From Idiomarina ramblicola (GTDB lineage Bacteria; Pseudomonadota; Gammaproteobacteria; Enterobacterales; Alteromonadaceae), in the NCBI RefSeq assembly GCF_003987255.1, contig NZ_PIQC01000003.1, forward strand, positions 310,001-374,000: a stretch of 64,000 nt of DNA. The letters are read 5' to 3'. The notes beneath the pieces are model-generated. The model saw only the letters and a program-made list of their open reading frames with translations, was not told where the DNA came from and did not search any database. The translations under genes were made by a program, and so were the position numbers. This document shows, in pieces, positions 17,239-27,903 of the stretch. How positions within the stretch are numbered: the first letter of the stretch is position 1; every line of letters begins with the position of its first letter.

Positions 17239-18382
17239 ACAGGCCGAAGACGATTTTTTCGCTTTTGAGCATTCGAGCTATGTACTTCATGAGCAGTAGT
17301 GCGGCTGCCAGGGTGGCGATGGCGCTTATTACTGTTCCCATAACGTTGACACTTTCGCCGCGTATCAGTGACAGGAACGCCTGATGCTGACCGGTTAGTG
17401 GCAGGTAGTAGAGAATTGGGTTTTTAAGGCGCGCGAATTCAACACCAAATGATGCTGCCATTGGGATGATTAGCAAGAAGCTGATATAGGTCTGTGCTTC
17501 TTTAAAGTTCTTGGCCCGGAAGGACACGAACAGCTGCAAGGCGGTAGCGAATAAGGCCAGCGGTATCAATAAGATAAACATTAATAGCATCATGCCTACG
17601 CTAAAGTTCACGTTCATGCCAATTTCGTGCAGGGGCACATAAGCGAAAATAATGGGAATGAGTACCAGTGACAGTATTGCGCCGAACAAGGAGAACGAGG
17701 TTGCAGTCAGTGCTTTACCGGTAACGATATCCCAGGTACTTAACGGCTGACTAAGTAAAAATTCCAGTGAATTACGTTCACGTTCGCCGGCACTGATATC
17801 AATGGCGACGTTCATTCCGGACCAGAATACGGACAAAATAATGAACACCAGCACACTGCCCATAATCAATGCCGCCTTAGAGCCACGGGTAGCTAAATCT
17901 TGCTTTTGTAGCTGCACAGGTTGCACAACGCGGGGATCAACGCCTCTCAGGGTGAGTCTATAAGCAGCTATTTGACTCGAATAGGCTTGTACCGCCTGCT
18001 CTACCCGCTTAATGTCGGTTTGCTGCTTTTGTGCTGACCAGTCAGCGCGCAAGGTGACTTCTACCGGCTCTGCTTCGCGGATACGTTGTTGCCAGTTTTC
18101 AGGCAGAGTTAGTACGATAGGCGTTTCGGTTTTTGCCCAGTCCCCTTCTTTAGCAACAACACCACGCTCGCCTAGAAATTCAACGAGTTGCGGGGCGTTT
18201 TCTTTACCTTCAATGGTAATTTCGACGTCCGCCTGATCGGTCAGTTGTGTTATCAGAAAAAAGAAGGCAACGGCCATTAGCATGGGGCCGAAAAACGCGT
18301 AAGACATTGCCGCCAAAACGGAGCGCTTGTCTCGAATTGCGTCACGAAATTCTTTTTTCCATACGGAGGTTAATGCGCTCAT
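17237..18382 (-). CDS. ABC-2 type permease (NatB-like)
   Basis: I start at the ATG at 18382 (381 residues), which overlaps the natA stop as TGATG; an upstream extension lies inside natA. One helix near the N-terminus (about 27-48) is followed by a large extracytoplasmic region (about 50-170) and five or so C-terminal helices, as in NatB/ABC-2 permeases. The protein partners the ATPase encoded upstream. NatAB in Bacillus exports Na+, but this subfamily covers several substrates. The TAG stop lies at the edge of a palindromic repeat. Confidence 0.82.
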   Translation of the reverse strand: MSALTSVWKKEFRDAIRDKRSVLAAMSYAFFGPMLMAVAFFFLITQLTDQADVEITIEGKENAPQLVEFLGERGVVAKEGDWAKTETPIVLTLPENWQQRIREAEPVEVTLRADWSAQKQQTDIKRVEQAVQAYSSQIAAYRLTLRGVDPRVVQPVQLQKQDLATRGSKAALIMGSVLVFIILSVFWSGMNVAIDISAGERERNSLEFLLSQPLSTWDIVTGKALTATSFSLFGAILSLVLIPIIFAYVPLHEIGMNVNFSVGMMLLMFILLIPLALFATALQLFVSFRAKNFKEAQTYISFLLIIPMAASFGVEFARLKNPILYYLPLTGQHQAFLSLIRGESVNVMGTVISAIATLAAALLLMKYIARMLKSEKIVFGL

Positions 18383-19116
18383 CAGGCTGCTATCCCCTCG
18401 TCGGTACCAATAATCTTCACGAAAGCGTCTTCCAGTTGTGGCTCGCCTGTCATGTCGCACAGCTCTTGCGGCGTTCCTTCTGCCGCAACTTTGCCATTGG
18501 CCATCACCACAACACGGTCGCAAAGGGCTGCAACTTCCTGCATCACGTGGCTGGAAAAGAGGATACAGGTGCCCTGAGCGCGTTGCTCGCGCAGAACATC
18601 TCGTAAAATTCGGGTGCTCATAACATCGAGCCCGCGGCTTGGCTCATCCAAAATTAAGTGTTTGGGGCTGTGTACCAATGCCTGAGCTAAGGCGACTTTC
18701 ATTCGTTGCCCTTGTGAGAAGCCAGCCGTACGACGGTCTGCAAGCTCTGCGATATCGAGTTTTTCTATGACTTTTTCTACCGCTGTTTTTTGCTCTTTGC
18801 CTTTAAGGCCGTGTAATCCGGCGAAGTATGCCACTTGTTCACGTACCGTTAAGCGCTCGTACAAACCGAACTTGTCGGGAAATATACCCAAATTTCGGCG
18901 CGCCCCAATGGGATTAATGTTCGCATCCACCCCTTCAATTTCAGCTTTTCCGGTATCCGACTGCAGCAGTCCGTAAATAATGCGCAGACAGGTCGTTTTG
19001 CCCGCGCCATTAGGTCCCAGTAGCCCGGTAATTTCCCCATCTTTTGCCTGAAATGAGAGCGAATCCAGCGCCTGCACATTTTTAAATGATTTTGTGAGTG
19101 CATCTACATTAATCAT
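18382..19116 (-). CDS. ABC transporter ATP-binding protein (NatA-like)
   Basis: The 244-residue ATPase has Walker A GLLGPNGAGKTTCLR, signature FSQGQRMKVALAQAL, Walker B HLILDEPSRGLDV and the switch His in ILFSSHVM. It resembles NatA and other ABC-2 export ATPases. It is co-transcribed with the permease (1-bp overlap) and lies 3 bp downstream of the hydrolase gene, so all three form one operon. Confidence 0.88.
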   Translation of the reverse strand: MINVDALTKSFKNVQALDSLSFQAKDGEITGLLGPNGAGKTTCLRIIYGLLQSDTGKAEIEGVDANINPIGARRNLGIFPDKFGLYERLTVREQVAYFAGLHGLKGKEQKTAVEKVIEKLDIAELADRRTAGFSQGQRMKVALAQALVHSPKHLILDEPSRGLDVMSTRILRDVLREQRAQGTCILFSSHVMQEVAALCDRVVVMANGKVAAEGTPQELCDMTGEPQLEDAFVKIIGTDEGIAA

Positions 19117-19119
19117 GTT

Positions 19120-20571
19120 TTATAGCCCCGCCGCATTCTGATTCAGGACAAAGGGTTTCAGTCTTTGTTTCTCTAAGCAACTGCCGTCAATACTTTCAAT
19201 AGACGCTTGTTCAATAAAGTCCGAAATAAGTTGATTGGCACAGGTATGACTGGCGACAGTGTGACCTGCATTCGGTGCAACTAAGTGCTTACTGTTTGGT
19301 AATGTCCGGTGTGCGATTTCACCCCACTCGGGTGGTGTCACCGGATCTAACTCTCCGGATAATAACAATACAGGCTTGTCACTAACCACAGGATCGGACC
19401 AATAAGCAGGCACACTCGATGAGCGCCAACCCGAACACATATCGACGAAAGCGTCACCGGTACGACTGCCAATAAACTGGTTGTTACCGTCTTGCTCAAG
19501 CAGTTCTGGTGTGGCACGCGGTAGATCTTCAGAACATACGACCGACAACATTAACCCCAAATAGATACTGCTTTGCGACATGGTGCCGCCCATGAGTCCA
19601 AGAATGGCGTGGTAGTCTCCTGCTGCAGCAGAATGGATAGCATAAGGTAAAAGTTGACGAGTATTCGGGTGATATAAAGCCACTCGCATAATGGAGCTGA
19701 AACGCCCTGGTGTCAGTTTAATTTCCAGAGGCTCGAAGGACAAAGGATCGCGTGTTTCCAATAAGATATCCTGAGCTTCAAGTTCAGCCATCACCTCATA
19801 ATATTCTTGTTCAAGGTTTGGAAACTTCTCGCGGCAAGCTGTTTGCTCTGAGCAGTCTTCTATCATGGCATCAAATGCGGCGGCACCATGTTGTCCGAAA
19901 GGACCAATAACAACCTGAGGCGGCGCAATGGCATCGAGGGTGGCGGTGCGAACCGACCCCGGCGCTTCGCGCAAATAAGTGAGCCCGACGCGGGTCCCAT
20001 AAGAGCCGCCATAAAGGTTAAGTTGCTCTATGCCTAAGTGTTCGCGTACACGTTCAAAATCCTTGACTGCATTAACCGTATGATACTGGGTTGTATCGGT
20101 GTCCGGGTATTGCTGCAGGCATTCGCGACTCAAGGCTTGCAGATCTTGTTCGTCATCAGCACGGATTAACTCGTCGGGGCGTTCGATATCACATTCAAGC
20201 GGATGACTTTTGCCTGTGCCACGCTGATCAATCAACAGAATATCGCGCTTCTGACGAACCGCTTCGAACATCCGCGCTATCATGGGAGCCAACTCAGTGG
20301 CCGCCTGCCCCGGCCCACCGGCCAAAATCAGCATCGGGTCGGGTTTTGCGCCTTCCTGCACGGCCGGCAGAACAGCGTAGTGAATACCAATATGCTTTCC
20401 GTCTGGCTGTTCATAATTTTCGGGAACTGACACAGTGCCACAGTGCAATTGTTCCTGCACACCGGGCAAATAACAACTTGCAGCTTCAGTGGTTTTTGTC
20501 TGCGCCTGGCTGACTTGCGGGAAGAGTCCCAGCAACACCAGCGGCAAAGATAATGCCATCCATTGTTTCAT
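19120..20571 (-). CDS. Secreted alpha/beta hydrolase, TAP-like (prolyl/tripeptidyl aminopeptidase family)
   Basis: The 483-residue protein starts with a signal peptide (about 1-23, cleavage near SQA-Q). It carries the alpha/beta-hydrolase oxyanion block LILAGGPGQAA, DQRGTGKS, the nucleophile elbow YGGSYGTRVG with Ser190, an Asp in LSGELDPVTPP and His in PNAGHTV, and ends with the TAP-like C-terminal domain. This set points to removal of N-terminal peptides or proline in the periplasm. It is the first gene of an operon with natAB. Confidence 0.82.
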   Translation of the reverse strand: MKQWMALSLPLVLLGLFPQVSQAQTKTTEAASCYLPGVQEQLHCGTVSVPENYEQPDGKHIGIHYAVLPAVQEGAKPDPMLILAGGPGQAATELAPMIARMFEAVRQKRDILLIDQRGTGKSHPLECDIERPDELIRADDEQDLQALSRECLQQYPDTDTTQYHTVNAVKDFERVREHLGIEQLNLYGGSYGTRVGLTYLREAPGSVRTATLDAIAPPQVVIGPFGQHGAAAFDAMIEDCSEQTACREKFPNLEQEYYEVMAELEAQDILLETRDPLSFEPLEIKLTPGRFSSIMRVALYHPNTRQLLPYAIHSAAAGDYHAILGLMGGTMSQSSIYLGLMLSVVCSEDLPRATPELLEQDGNNQFIGSRTGDAFVDMCSGWRSSSVPAYWSDPVVSDKPVLLLSGELDPVTPPEWGEIAHRTLPNSKHLVAPNAGHTVASHTCANQLISDFIEQASIESIDGSCLEKQRLKPFVLNQNAAGL

Positions 20572-20666
20572 AGCGATTCCGTTTGTATACGTAACGGATC
20601 TATTGTCGTAGAGAACAGGGGAGAATTACAAGGTAAGTGACTGATTGAATTGTTAGAAGATGTAAA

Positions 20667-20696
20667 AAAACCCGCAAAAACAATTTTGCGGGTTTT
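20667..20696 (-). terminator. Rho-independent terminator of the DUF3718 gene
   Basis: Stem AAAACCCGCAAAA (20667-20679) pairs with TTTTGCGGGTTTT (20684-20696) around a 4-nt loop. On the minus strand the stem is followed by a run of T, as required after the gene ending at 20721. It could also end weak plus-strand transcripts. Confidence 0.8.
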
Positions 20697-20720
20697 CATC
20701 AATACGAAACACGTCTTTAA

Positions 20721-21095
20721 TTACAGACCGGCGCGCTCTTTAATCGCTGCAGCAATAGCGCTGCCGCCATGGCCGTTAGACTGAGCCCATTCGTAGTCGC
20801 CAGAGCCTTTCAGTTCGTCTACAGACAGACGACCAACAATGAATTCACCGATATCTTGTGAGCCATTTGCCATTGCGAATTGCAGTAAGCTTTGACCGTT
20901 ACACTGAATACCGCTGTAGATATCGCGTACACGGACACGAGAATCGCGCAGTTTCTTACGCATACGCATAGTGTCATCACCCTGTACGTACGTGCACAAG
21001 CTCAAAGCTAATTCATTTGCTTCTGCGCTCTTTGAAAATGTTGCGCCTGTTGCTGCAACAGCAGCCATCACGGCCCCTAATACAATCGCTTTCAT
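20721..21095 (-). CDS. Secreted DUF3718 protein
   Basis: The 124-residue protein has a signal-like N-terminus (about 1-26, ending SAEA) and then a compact domain with two Cys (LSLCTYVQGDD and IQCNGQSLLQFA) that could form a disulfide. I recognise it as the DUF3718 family of Alteromonadales periplasmic proteins of unknown function. It is monocistronic, with its own terminator 25 bp downstream. Confidence 0.7.
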   Translation of the reverse strand: MKAIVLGAVMAAVAATGATFSKSAEANELALSLCTYVQGDDTMRMRKKLRDSRVRVRDIYSGIQCNGQSLLQFAMANGSQDIGEFIVGRLSVDELKGSGDYEWAQSNGHGGSAIAAAIKERAGL

Positions 21096-21205
21096 CTAAA
21101 ACCCCATCACAAGATTGCTCAAAAATTCATCAAGATGATACTACGAACTCCAGCCCTCTGCAATGGCCTGAAATTCATGTAAGTGTCTGAATTTATAACT
21201 TCTTA

Positions 21206-21706
21206 TTAACTTTTTCTGTCGAAAATAAGAGTACTAAAATTATGCGAGTTACGCTCATCAGCGGCAAAGTTTTGCCGCTCAACCTCTTGCCAGTCGGCGA
21301 CTTGCTGATAGTCAGGAAAGTAGGTATCGCCCTCAACATTTAGATCTATTTTAGTAACATATAGTCGGTCTGCCAGGGGCAAAAATTTTTCATAAATTTT
21401 TCCACCGCCAATGATCATCAATTCATCAACCGGACCTGCAGCGGCTATCGCCTGTTGTACTCCGGACACCCAAACAACCTGACTGTCCTGATTTTCCGAA
21501 TGATCCGTTCGACGGCTTAGAACGATATTTTTACGTCCGGGTAACGGTCGGCCAATGGATTCAAAAGTGCGTCGCCCCATAACAATTGGCTTACCTAAGG
21601 TAATTTTCTTGAAATATTGCAACTCGTCCGGAAGATGCCATGGCATTTTATTATCTTTTCCGATGACCCGGTTATCTGCCATTGCGACCACTAGCGATAT
21701 TTTCAT
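21206..21706 (-). CDS. folA: Dihydrofolate reductase
   Basis: The 166-residue enzyme reduces dihydrofolate to tetrahydrofolate with NADPH. Landmarks are NRVIGKDNKMPWHLPDEL (catalytic Asp27-equivalent in the DEL segment), GKPIVMGRRTFESIG, and IGGGKIYEKFLPLADRLYVT. Length is normal for chromosomal FolA. It is transcribed away from obgE's 3' end with a REPIN between them. Confidence 0.95.
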   Translation of the reverse strand: MKISLVVAMADNRVIGKDNKMPWHLPDELQYFKKITLGKPIVMGRRTFESIGRPLPGRKNIVLSRRTDHSENQDSQVVWVSGVQQAIAAAGPVDELMIIGGGKIYEKFLPLADRLYVTKIDLNVEGDTYFPDYQQVADWQEVERQNFAADERNSHNFSTLIFDRKS

Positions 21707-21725
21707 TCGGCAATACCCTTAATTC

Positions 21726-22945
<1,220 letters not shown>

Positions 22946-22992
22946 CTACTTATCACTTGTCGAATACTGTGCAAAATTCTAGCACATATGAA

Positions 22993-23018
22993 AAAGCCCC
23001 GCCGTAAGGCAGGGCTTT
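22993..23018 (-). terminator. Rho-independent terminator after rpmA
   Basis: AAAGCCC (22993-22999) pairs with GGGCTTT (23012-23018), with GCC/GGC pairing inside around loop GTAA and one C-A mismatch. On the minus strand a T-run follows the stem. It lies between rpmA (ends 23053) and obgE (starts 22936), so it probably attenuates obgE relative to the ribosomal protein genes. Confidence 0.75.
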
Positions 23019-23052
23019 CAGAACCGAAACTTTTCAGTTTGTGTTCACGTTA

Positions 23053-23310
23053 TTAGTCAGTAATAACGCTCACGAATTTACGGTTTTTGCTGCCCTTCAC
23101 GTCAAAAGACACTTTGCCTTCTGAGGTTGCAAACAATGTGTGGTCTTTACCAATACCAACGTTCGCTCCAGCATGGAACTTAGTACCACGTTGACGAACC
23201 AGGATGTTGCCTGCTAATACAGACTCACCACCGAAGCGCTTAACACCGAGACGTTTACTCTCTGAGTCGCGACCGTTTTTAGTAGAACCACCAGCCTTTT
23301 TATGTGCCAT
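23053..23310 (-). CDS. rpmA: 50S ribosomal protein L27
   Basis: The 85-residue protein matches L27 throughout: [40 protein letters not shown] and [13 protein letters not shown]27 lies at the peptidyl transferase centre. It begins 15 bp downstream of rplU in the same operon. Confidence 0.98.
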   Translation of the reverse strand: MAHKKAGGSTKNGRDSESKRLGVKRFGGESVLAGNILVRQRGTKFHAGANVGIGKDHTLFATSEGKVSFDVKGSKNRKFVSVITD

Positions 23311-23325
23311 GTCGTTACTCCTTAA

Positions 23326-23637
23326 TTAGCTGTTGATACCAGTGATTTTCACTTCCGTGAACCACTGACGATGGCCTTGTTGACGGCGAGAGTGCTTACG
23401 ACGACGGAACTTAACGATTTTAATTTTATCGCCACGACCGTGATCAATCACTTCCGCTTTCACTTTACCACCGGACACGAACGGAGCACCGATGTTTACA
23501 TCGTTGCCGTCAGAAACCATCAAAACCTGGTCGAATTCAACTACATCACCGGTAGCTGCTTCCAGTTTTTCCAGGCGGACGATTTGGCCTTCAGACACAC
23601 GGTGCTGCTTACCGCCACTTTGGAATACTGCGTACAT
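23326..23637 (-). CDS. rplU: 50S ribosomal protein L21
   Basis: The start at 23637 gives the usual 103 residues, beginning [18 protein letters not shown]; an upstream in-frame extension does not match the family. [16 protein letters not shown] is the conserved basic rRNA-binding loop. It is the first gene of the rplU-rpmA-obgE operon, driven by a promoter about 50 bp upstream. Confidence 0.98.
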   Translation of the reverse strand: MYAVFQSGGKQHRVSEGQIVRLEKLEAATGDVVEFDQVLMVSDGNDVNIGAPFVSGGKVKAEVIDHGRGDKIKIVKFRRRKHSRRQQGHRQWFTEVKITGINS

Positions 23638-23686
23638 ATTATTCTCCACAACCCTATTGGGCATCCAAATTCAAATCAGGGCGCGA

Positions 23687-23715
23687 ATTGTACGTAATCC
23701 CGACAACGATCGCAA
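23687..23715 (-). promoter_or_regulatory. Sigma70 promoter of rplU-rpmA-obgE
   Basis: On the minus strand TTGCGA (23715-23710) and TACAAT (23692-23687) are separated by exactly 17 bp, and the latter matches the -10 consensus at five of six positions. Transcription would start near 23680 and leave a leader of about 43 nt before the rplU ATG. Confidence 0.6.
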
Positions 23716-23826
23716 CCCTTTATTTGAACTTAAAGGCTACGCCATCTGCCGCGGATTGAGTTTCCGCGCCGCTATAAATAGTGTACCATCCCTTTTCCGT
23801 TAAATTTTGTAAATAAACAGATATCT

Positions 23827-24801
23827 ATGATGGATATGCAGTCCATTAACGCATTAGCCAAAGACGATATGCTTGGGGTTAATGCCTTAATAGGTGAACA
23901 ACTTCAATCGGACGTTGCCTTAATTAACCAGTTAGGCCTCTATATTGTCAACAGTGGCGGTAAACGCTTACGCCCGCTGCTTGCCATATTAGCGTGCCGG
24001 GCTCTGGGTTACGAAGGCAGCGATCATCGCAAACTTGCTACGATTATCGAGTTTATTCATACCGCGACCCTGCTGCACGACGATGTCGTTGATGAATCGG
24101 AGCTGCGCCGCGGACGCAAAACTGCCAATGCGGTGTTTGGTAATGAAGCCAGCGTACTGGTTGGTGACTTCCTTTATACCCGCGCTTTCCAATTAATGGT
24201 CGATTTAGACTCGCTCCGAATTCTGCGTATTTTAGCGGACGCCACCAACGTTATTTCTGAAGGCGAAGTGTTGCAGTTAATGAACTGTAATGATCCCGAA
24301 ACCTCAGAAGCCAGCTACTTTAATGTTATTTACGGCAAAACCGCTAAACTGTTCGAAGCCGCAACCGAGCTGGCTGGTGTATTAACCGCACAAGACGAAA
24401 AAGTAACACAACAATTGGCTGATTACGGTCGTTACCTGGGTACCGCGTTTCAGTTGGTTGACGATTTACTCGATTACACTGCGGACAGCGATTCGATGGG
24501 TAAGAATGCCGGAGATGACTTAGCGGAAGGTAAGCCAACGCTGCCGTTGTTGTATGCTATGTGGCACGGCAACGACGTAGAACAGAAGCTGATTCGCGAA
24601 GCCATTGAACAAGGTGACGGGCGTGATCACTTACAAACCGTGCTAACCGCGATGGAGCGAACCGGGGCTTTACAATACACCCGAAACAAAGCGCTGGAAG
24701 CCGCCGAACAAGCGCGTGAGTCCTTAAACGAACTCCCGGACTCCGACTACAAACAAGCCCTGCTCACCCTAACCCACCTGGCAGTCGACCGGGTGACTTA
24801 A
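23827..24801 (+). CDS. ispB: Octaprenyl diphosphate synthase IspB
   Basis: The 324-residue trans-prenyltransferase makes the ubiquinone side chain. It matches E. coli IspB along its length, with the first Asp-rich motif in LLHDDVVDESELRRGR, the second in QLVDDLLDYTAD, and GGKRLRP near residue 38. The second codon ATG (23830) is an equally good start. It is divergent from rplU, the usual arrangement in gammaproteobacteria. A palindromic element starts 17 bp after its stop. Confidence 0.95.
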   Translation: MMDMQSINALAKDDMLGVNALIGEQLQSDVALINQLGLYIVNSGGKRLRPLLAILACRALGYEGSDHRKLATIIEFIHTATLLHDDVVDESELRRGRKTANAVFGNEASVLVGDFLYTRAFQLMVDLDSLRILRILADATNVISEGEVLQLMNCNDPETSEASYFNVIYGKTAKLFEAATELAGVLTAQDEKVTQQLADYGRYLGTAFQLVDDLLDYTADSDSMGKNAGDDLAEGKPTLPLLYAMWHGNDVEQKLIREAIEQGDGRDHLQTVLTAMERTGALQYTRNKALEAAEQARESLNELPDSDYKQALLTLTHLAVDRVT

Positions 24802-24817
24802 GCAGGCTTGGAGAAAA

Positions 24818-24944
24818 GAAATGCCTTGGGGGATCGGGTTCTGTTTCGGAGGACGCCCGCAAGTACTTCCCTGTAGGGCTTGGGTAGCGCCATCCATGGC
24901 GCTACACACCTCCGAAACAGAACCCTTCCCGCTTTAGGCATTTC
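24818..24944 (+). repeat. Long palindromic element, A variant (copy A7)
   Basis: Ends GAAATGCC (24818-24825) and GGCATTTC (24937-24944) are complementary, and GGGTTCTGTTTCGGAGG pairs with its exact complement on the other side of the core. The hairpin reads GTAGCGCCA/TGGCGCTAC here: a paired change relative to the GCAGCGCCA/TGGCGCTGC of other copies. It follows ispB and faces its coding strand. Confidence 0.85.
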
Positions 24945-24952
24945 CAGTTAGC

Positions 24953-25026
24953 ATCCTCATCCTTGGCCTTCGACACTCCGCCAGAGAAACCTTCAACACT
25001 CGTAACGCTCGCAATCCAACAGCCTG
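24953..25026 (+). repeat. Right half of a B-type palindromic element (copy B3, truncated)
   Basis: Only the end of the core (TTGGCCTTCGACACTCC) and the right arm (TTCAACACTCGTAACGCTC onward) remain, closely matching B1 and B2. The left arm and first hairpin are missing. It lies between A7 and the relic region before mdh. Confidence 0.7.
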
Positions 25027-25200
25027 ACCATCAACCATTTCCTTAGCCTGAGAATTTAAACTAACACTCTGTTTCGGTTGAGATATTTAAACATTGATCC
25101 TGTTTAAAATATCAATGAAGCGCTCTTCAGCAATTAGCAGGGAAATATTGAGGTTGGTCAGTATTGGCGATATGCCATTGTGGGTTATCTGGAGAAAGTG
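25027..25200. other. Relic sequence with a palindrome and a degenerate B arm
   Basis: No gene is evident. GATATTTAAACA and TGTTTAAAATATC form a hairpin at 25082-25113 with one bulge. The stretch 25124-25160 (CTTCAGCAATTAGCAGGG onward) is a diverged copy of the B4 left arm at 25210-25243. This looks like decayed repeat sequence between two convergent genes. Confidence 0.5.
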
Positions 25201-25364
25201 CTGAGATAACTTTCAGCAAGTAGCGCGGAAATGTTGGGGCGGCTATTACAGGAGCGTCGAAGGCCAGGGACGGCCTTCGTCGAGCGCTCATGGATGAGCT
25301 TGTAGCGTCTCCTGTAATAGCCGCCCCAATATTTTCAAAAGCGGATTGCTGAAAGTTTTTTCAG
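25201..25364 (-). repeat. Long palindromic element, B variant (copy B4)
   Basis: Reverse orientation B core with arms GGGGCGGCTATTACAGGAG and its exact complement CTCCTGTAATAGCCGCCCC; outer parts (ACTTTCAGCAA and TTGCTGAAAGT) also pair. The second hairpin carries GGCCGTCCCTGGCC instead of GGCCATCCATGGCC. The element ends 1 bp before the mdh stop codon and is forward relative to mdh. Confidence 0.85.
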
Positions 25365-25365
25365 C

Positions 25366-26298
25366 TTAGCTGGCGAAGTCGATGCCAGTTTGGATGTCGC
25401 CTTTCAGGCCGTCTAGCATGTCGTCCATGCATTTTTGTTCGAATGCACTGAGTTTGCCGTAAGAAAGGATTTCTTCTGCGCCGTTTTTGCCTAAGCGTAC
25501 TGGCTGTGCGAAGAACTTAGCGTTGTCGCCTGGGCCTTCTACGTAGGTGCACTCAATAGTGTCCTGACCTTGCAGGCCTTTCAACAGTGACAGAGCGAAA
25601 CGTGCTGCGGCCTGACCCATAGACAAGGTTGCTGAACCGCCGCCGGCTTTCGCTTCGACAACTTCGGTACCGGCATTCTGGATACGGTGAGTTAAGTCTT
25701 TGATTTCTTGCTCGGTAAACTCAACGCCGTCAACCTGAGACAGCAATGGCAAGATAGTTGTACCACTGTGACCACCGATAACCGGTACGTTAACGTTTTC
25801 CGGGTTCAGACCACGCAACTCACCTACGAATGCTTCTGAACGGATAACGTCCAGAGTCGTGACACCAAACAATTTACGCTTATCGTAGCAGCCTGCTTTT
25901 TTCAGGACTTCGGCAGCAATTGGAACCGTGGTGTTTACCGGGTTGGTGATGATACCAATACAAGCGTCAGGGCAGTTGTCTGCAACGCCTTGTACTAAGT
26001 TTTTAACGATGCCTGCGTTCATGTTGAACAGGTCAGAGCGGTCCATACCCGGCTTACGCGGTACACCGGCTGGAATTAATACGATGTCGCTGCCAACCAA
26101 TGCAGACGCAAGGTCGTCTTTACCGAAGCCTGTTACTTTCACGTCGGTAGGGATGTGACTTAAGTCAACCGCTACACCTGGAACTACTGGCGCAACGTCA
26201 TACAGCGATAATTCTGAACCTGCGGGTAATTGGGTTTTCAGAAGCAATGACAATGCCTGGCCGATACCACCGGCCGCACCTAATACGGCTACTTTCAT
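25366..26298 (-). CDS. mdh: Malate dehydrogenase
   Basis: The 310-residue NAD-dependent enzyme interconverts malate and oxaloacetate in the TCA cycle. Landmarks are the N-terminal [19 protein letters not shown], the substrate loop [27 protein letters not shown], and [12 protein letters not shown] with catalytic His. Sequence is of the E. coli/Vibrio type. It is monocistronic, divergent from argR as in other gammaproteobacteria, and a known ArcA-regulated gene in enteric bacteria. Confidence 0.97.
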   Translation of the reverse strand: MKVAVLGAAGGIGQALSLLLKTQLPAGSELSLYDVAPVVPGVAVDLSHIPTDVKVTGFGKDDLASALVGSDIVLIPAGVPRKPGMDRSDLFNMNAGIVKNLVQGVADNCPDACIGIITNPVNTTVPIAAEVLKKAGCYDKRKLFGVTTLDVIRSEAFVGELRGLNPENVNVPVIGGHSGTTILPLLSQVDGVEFTEQEIKDLTHRIQNAGTEVVEAKAGGGSATLSMGQAAARFALSLLKGLQGQDTIECTYVEGPGDNAKFFAQPVRLGKNGAEEILSYGKLSAFEQKCMDDMLDGLKGDIQTGIDFAS

Positions 26299-26329
26299 CT
26301 CAGACTCCGTTTTTGTTAGTCAATTTTAA

Positions 26330-26345
26330 CTGCATAAAAATGCAG
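26330..26345. promoter_or_regulatory. Possible ArgR box between mdh and argR
   Basis: CTGCATAAAAATGCAG is a perfect 6-4-6 palindrome whose layout (TGNAT, four A/T, ATNCA) fits a variant half-site of the ARG box. It lies 32 bp upstream of the mdh start and about 140 bp upstream of argR. E. coli argR is autoregulated by paired boxes; only one is seen here. Confidence 0.35.
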
Positions 26346-26485
26346 AATTTGGCGCAAAACTGTACTCCAATATCACTAAAAATACAACTTTGAGCCGCAC
26401 GCATTCAGTACTCGAATAGCGTATCTTTATGCAGTACACTGGTGCTCATTATAGCATGTAATCAGCATAGGAATTTAACTCTCTC

Positions 26486-26959
26486 ATGGTGCAAGACACG
26501 TTGCTTGAAGCTTTTAAAACCCTGCTCCGCGAAGAGCGTTATGGCTCTCAGGGAGAAATCGTTAACGCCCTGAAAACGGCGGGCTTTGACAATATTAGTC
26601 AGTCAAAAGTGTCGCGCATGCTGAGTAAGCAAGGGGCGGTTCGTACCCGCAATGCAAAACAAGAAATGGTCTACTGTTTACCGCCTGATTTAGCGGTACC
26701 TTCCACCAGAGCACCATTAAGCCAGCTTGTACTGGATATTCAGCATAATGATGTCATGGTCATTATTCGCACCAGCCCGGGCGCTGCGCAGTTAATTGCC
26801 CGGTTGCTTGACTCAGTCGGTAAAAAAGAAGGGGTACTGGGTACCATTGCCGGTGACGATACGATTTTTATTGCGCCACTCAAGGTTGCCGATATTGACT
26901 TTACCTTGCGAAAGGTCCGGGAGCTGTTCGCAAATCAGGCGGTACTGCCCTCTTCGTAA
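26486..26959 (+). CDS. argR: Arginine repressor ArgR
   Basis: The 157-residue hexameric repressor has an N-terminal winged helix ([39 protein letters not shown]) and a C-terminal arginine-binding oligomerisation domain with [12 protein letters not shown] and [10 protein letters not shown]. It represses arginine biosynthesis when arginine is bound. The 3' end overlaps the convergent peroxidase gene by 25 bp. Confidence 0.95.
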   Translation: MVQDTLLEAFKTLLREERYGSQGEIVNALKTAGFDNISQSKVSRMLSKQGAVRTRNAKQEMVYCLPPDLAVPSTRAPLSQLVLDIQHNDVMVIIRTSPGAAQLIARLLDSVGKKEGVLGTIAGDDTIFIAPLKVADIDFTLRKVRELFANQAVLPSS

Positions 26960-27903
26960 TCCGAGGCGTCATAGCCCGATACGTCTTTGTTGTCTTCCAT
27001 AAAACGCCGTGAAGGAACGAAGAAACCGGAACTGGACACCGCCTGAGAGTAATCAAGTAAAGGATCATAAGCACCTTGATCATCGGCGTAATAACGCGTT
27101 TTTAGCCACTGCACCACCGCTTTAGGTGTGTGACTAAAGTACATCGCCAACAGCCCTTGCTCACGCAGATCGCCCCAGGGCATATTCTGCCGCAATAAAG
27201 GAATAGGTTCTTCGTTCGCATTCATTAGTCGGCTTTTAGCGGCGTGTGTCACGCCTTCAATTTTCGCTTCTGACAAACGTTCTCCGGACACTTTCTCGCG
27301 CCCCATTAATTGTTCTTGTTTTTCCGGACCCAGTTGGTCCCAACGGCGCAGGTCGTGACGAAACTTCTGTACAAATAAGTAGCTGCCGTCGACAAAGTCT
27401 GCGTCGTCTTTCTCTTCAACCAGAGCGACGTTGCGTTTACGCATACCGCGCGGATTATCCGGAGCATCGATAAAGCCGGTTAAATCACGGCCGTCGAGAT
27501 AACGAAACGAGCGAATTTGTTCGACCACTTCAATGTCATAACCAAACCATTCAATTAACGTACGCCCGGCCAGATAGTTAGCGTCGAAACGATCGCAACG
27601 AATTTGAATAATGAGATCATAGGGATGCCGTGGTGCTTCCCGGTCGCCATCGGACAGTTCCGGGAAAGCCTGCAGATGCAGTGGTCGCTTATGTGGATAG
27701 AGAATATCCCAGTAGTCTGCACCTATGGCCACAAAGCCTGTTAACATGGCTTCTGAAAAGCGGGCGTCAAGATCGCGTAAAATCGCTGGAAAGCGGGCGA
27801 GTTTGCGACGTAAACTCTCGACATCGTCGCTCATGACATGACAAAACAACGTCAGACCATGCAGATTAGGTTCCGCGTAGACTCCTGACTGAGCTTTATC
27901 CAC
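26935..27903 (-). CDS. DyP-type heme peroxidase
   Basis: The start is GTG at 27903 with GGGAG 8 nt upstream; 322 residues. The protein is of the YfeX/TyrA-like DyP branch, with no Tat or Sec signal, so cytoplasmic. The GxxDG motif appears as GFIDAPDNP, keeping the catalytic Asp but with Ala for the second Gly. The proximal heme ligand is probably the His in [27 protein letters not shown] is a conserved C-terminal block. It reduces hydrogen peroxide with an unknown electron donor. The 3' end overlaps argR by 25 bp on the opposite strand. Confidence 0.82.
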   Translation of the reverse strand: MDKAQSGVYAEPNLHGLTLFCHVMSDDVESLRRKLARFPAILRDLDARFSEAMLTGFVAIGADYWDILYPHKRPLHLQAFPELSDGDREAPRHPYDLIIQIRCDRFDANYLAGRTLIEWFGYDIEVVEQIRSFRYLDGRDLTGFIDAPDNPRGMRKRNVALVEEKDDADFVDGSYLFVQKFRHDLRRWDQLGPEKQEQLMGREKVSGERLSEAKIEGVTHAAKSRLMNANEEPIPLLRQNMPWGDLREQGLLAMYFSHTPKAVVQWLKTRYYADDQGAYDPLLDYSQAVSSSGFFVPSRRFMEDNKDVSGYDASDYEEGSTA

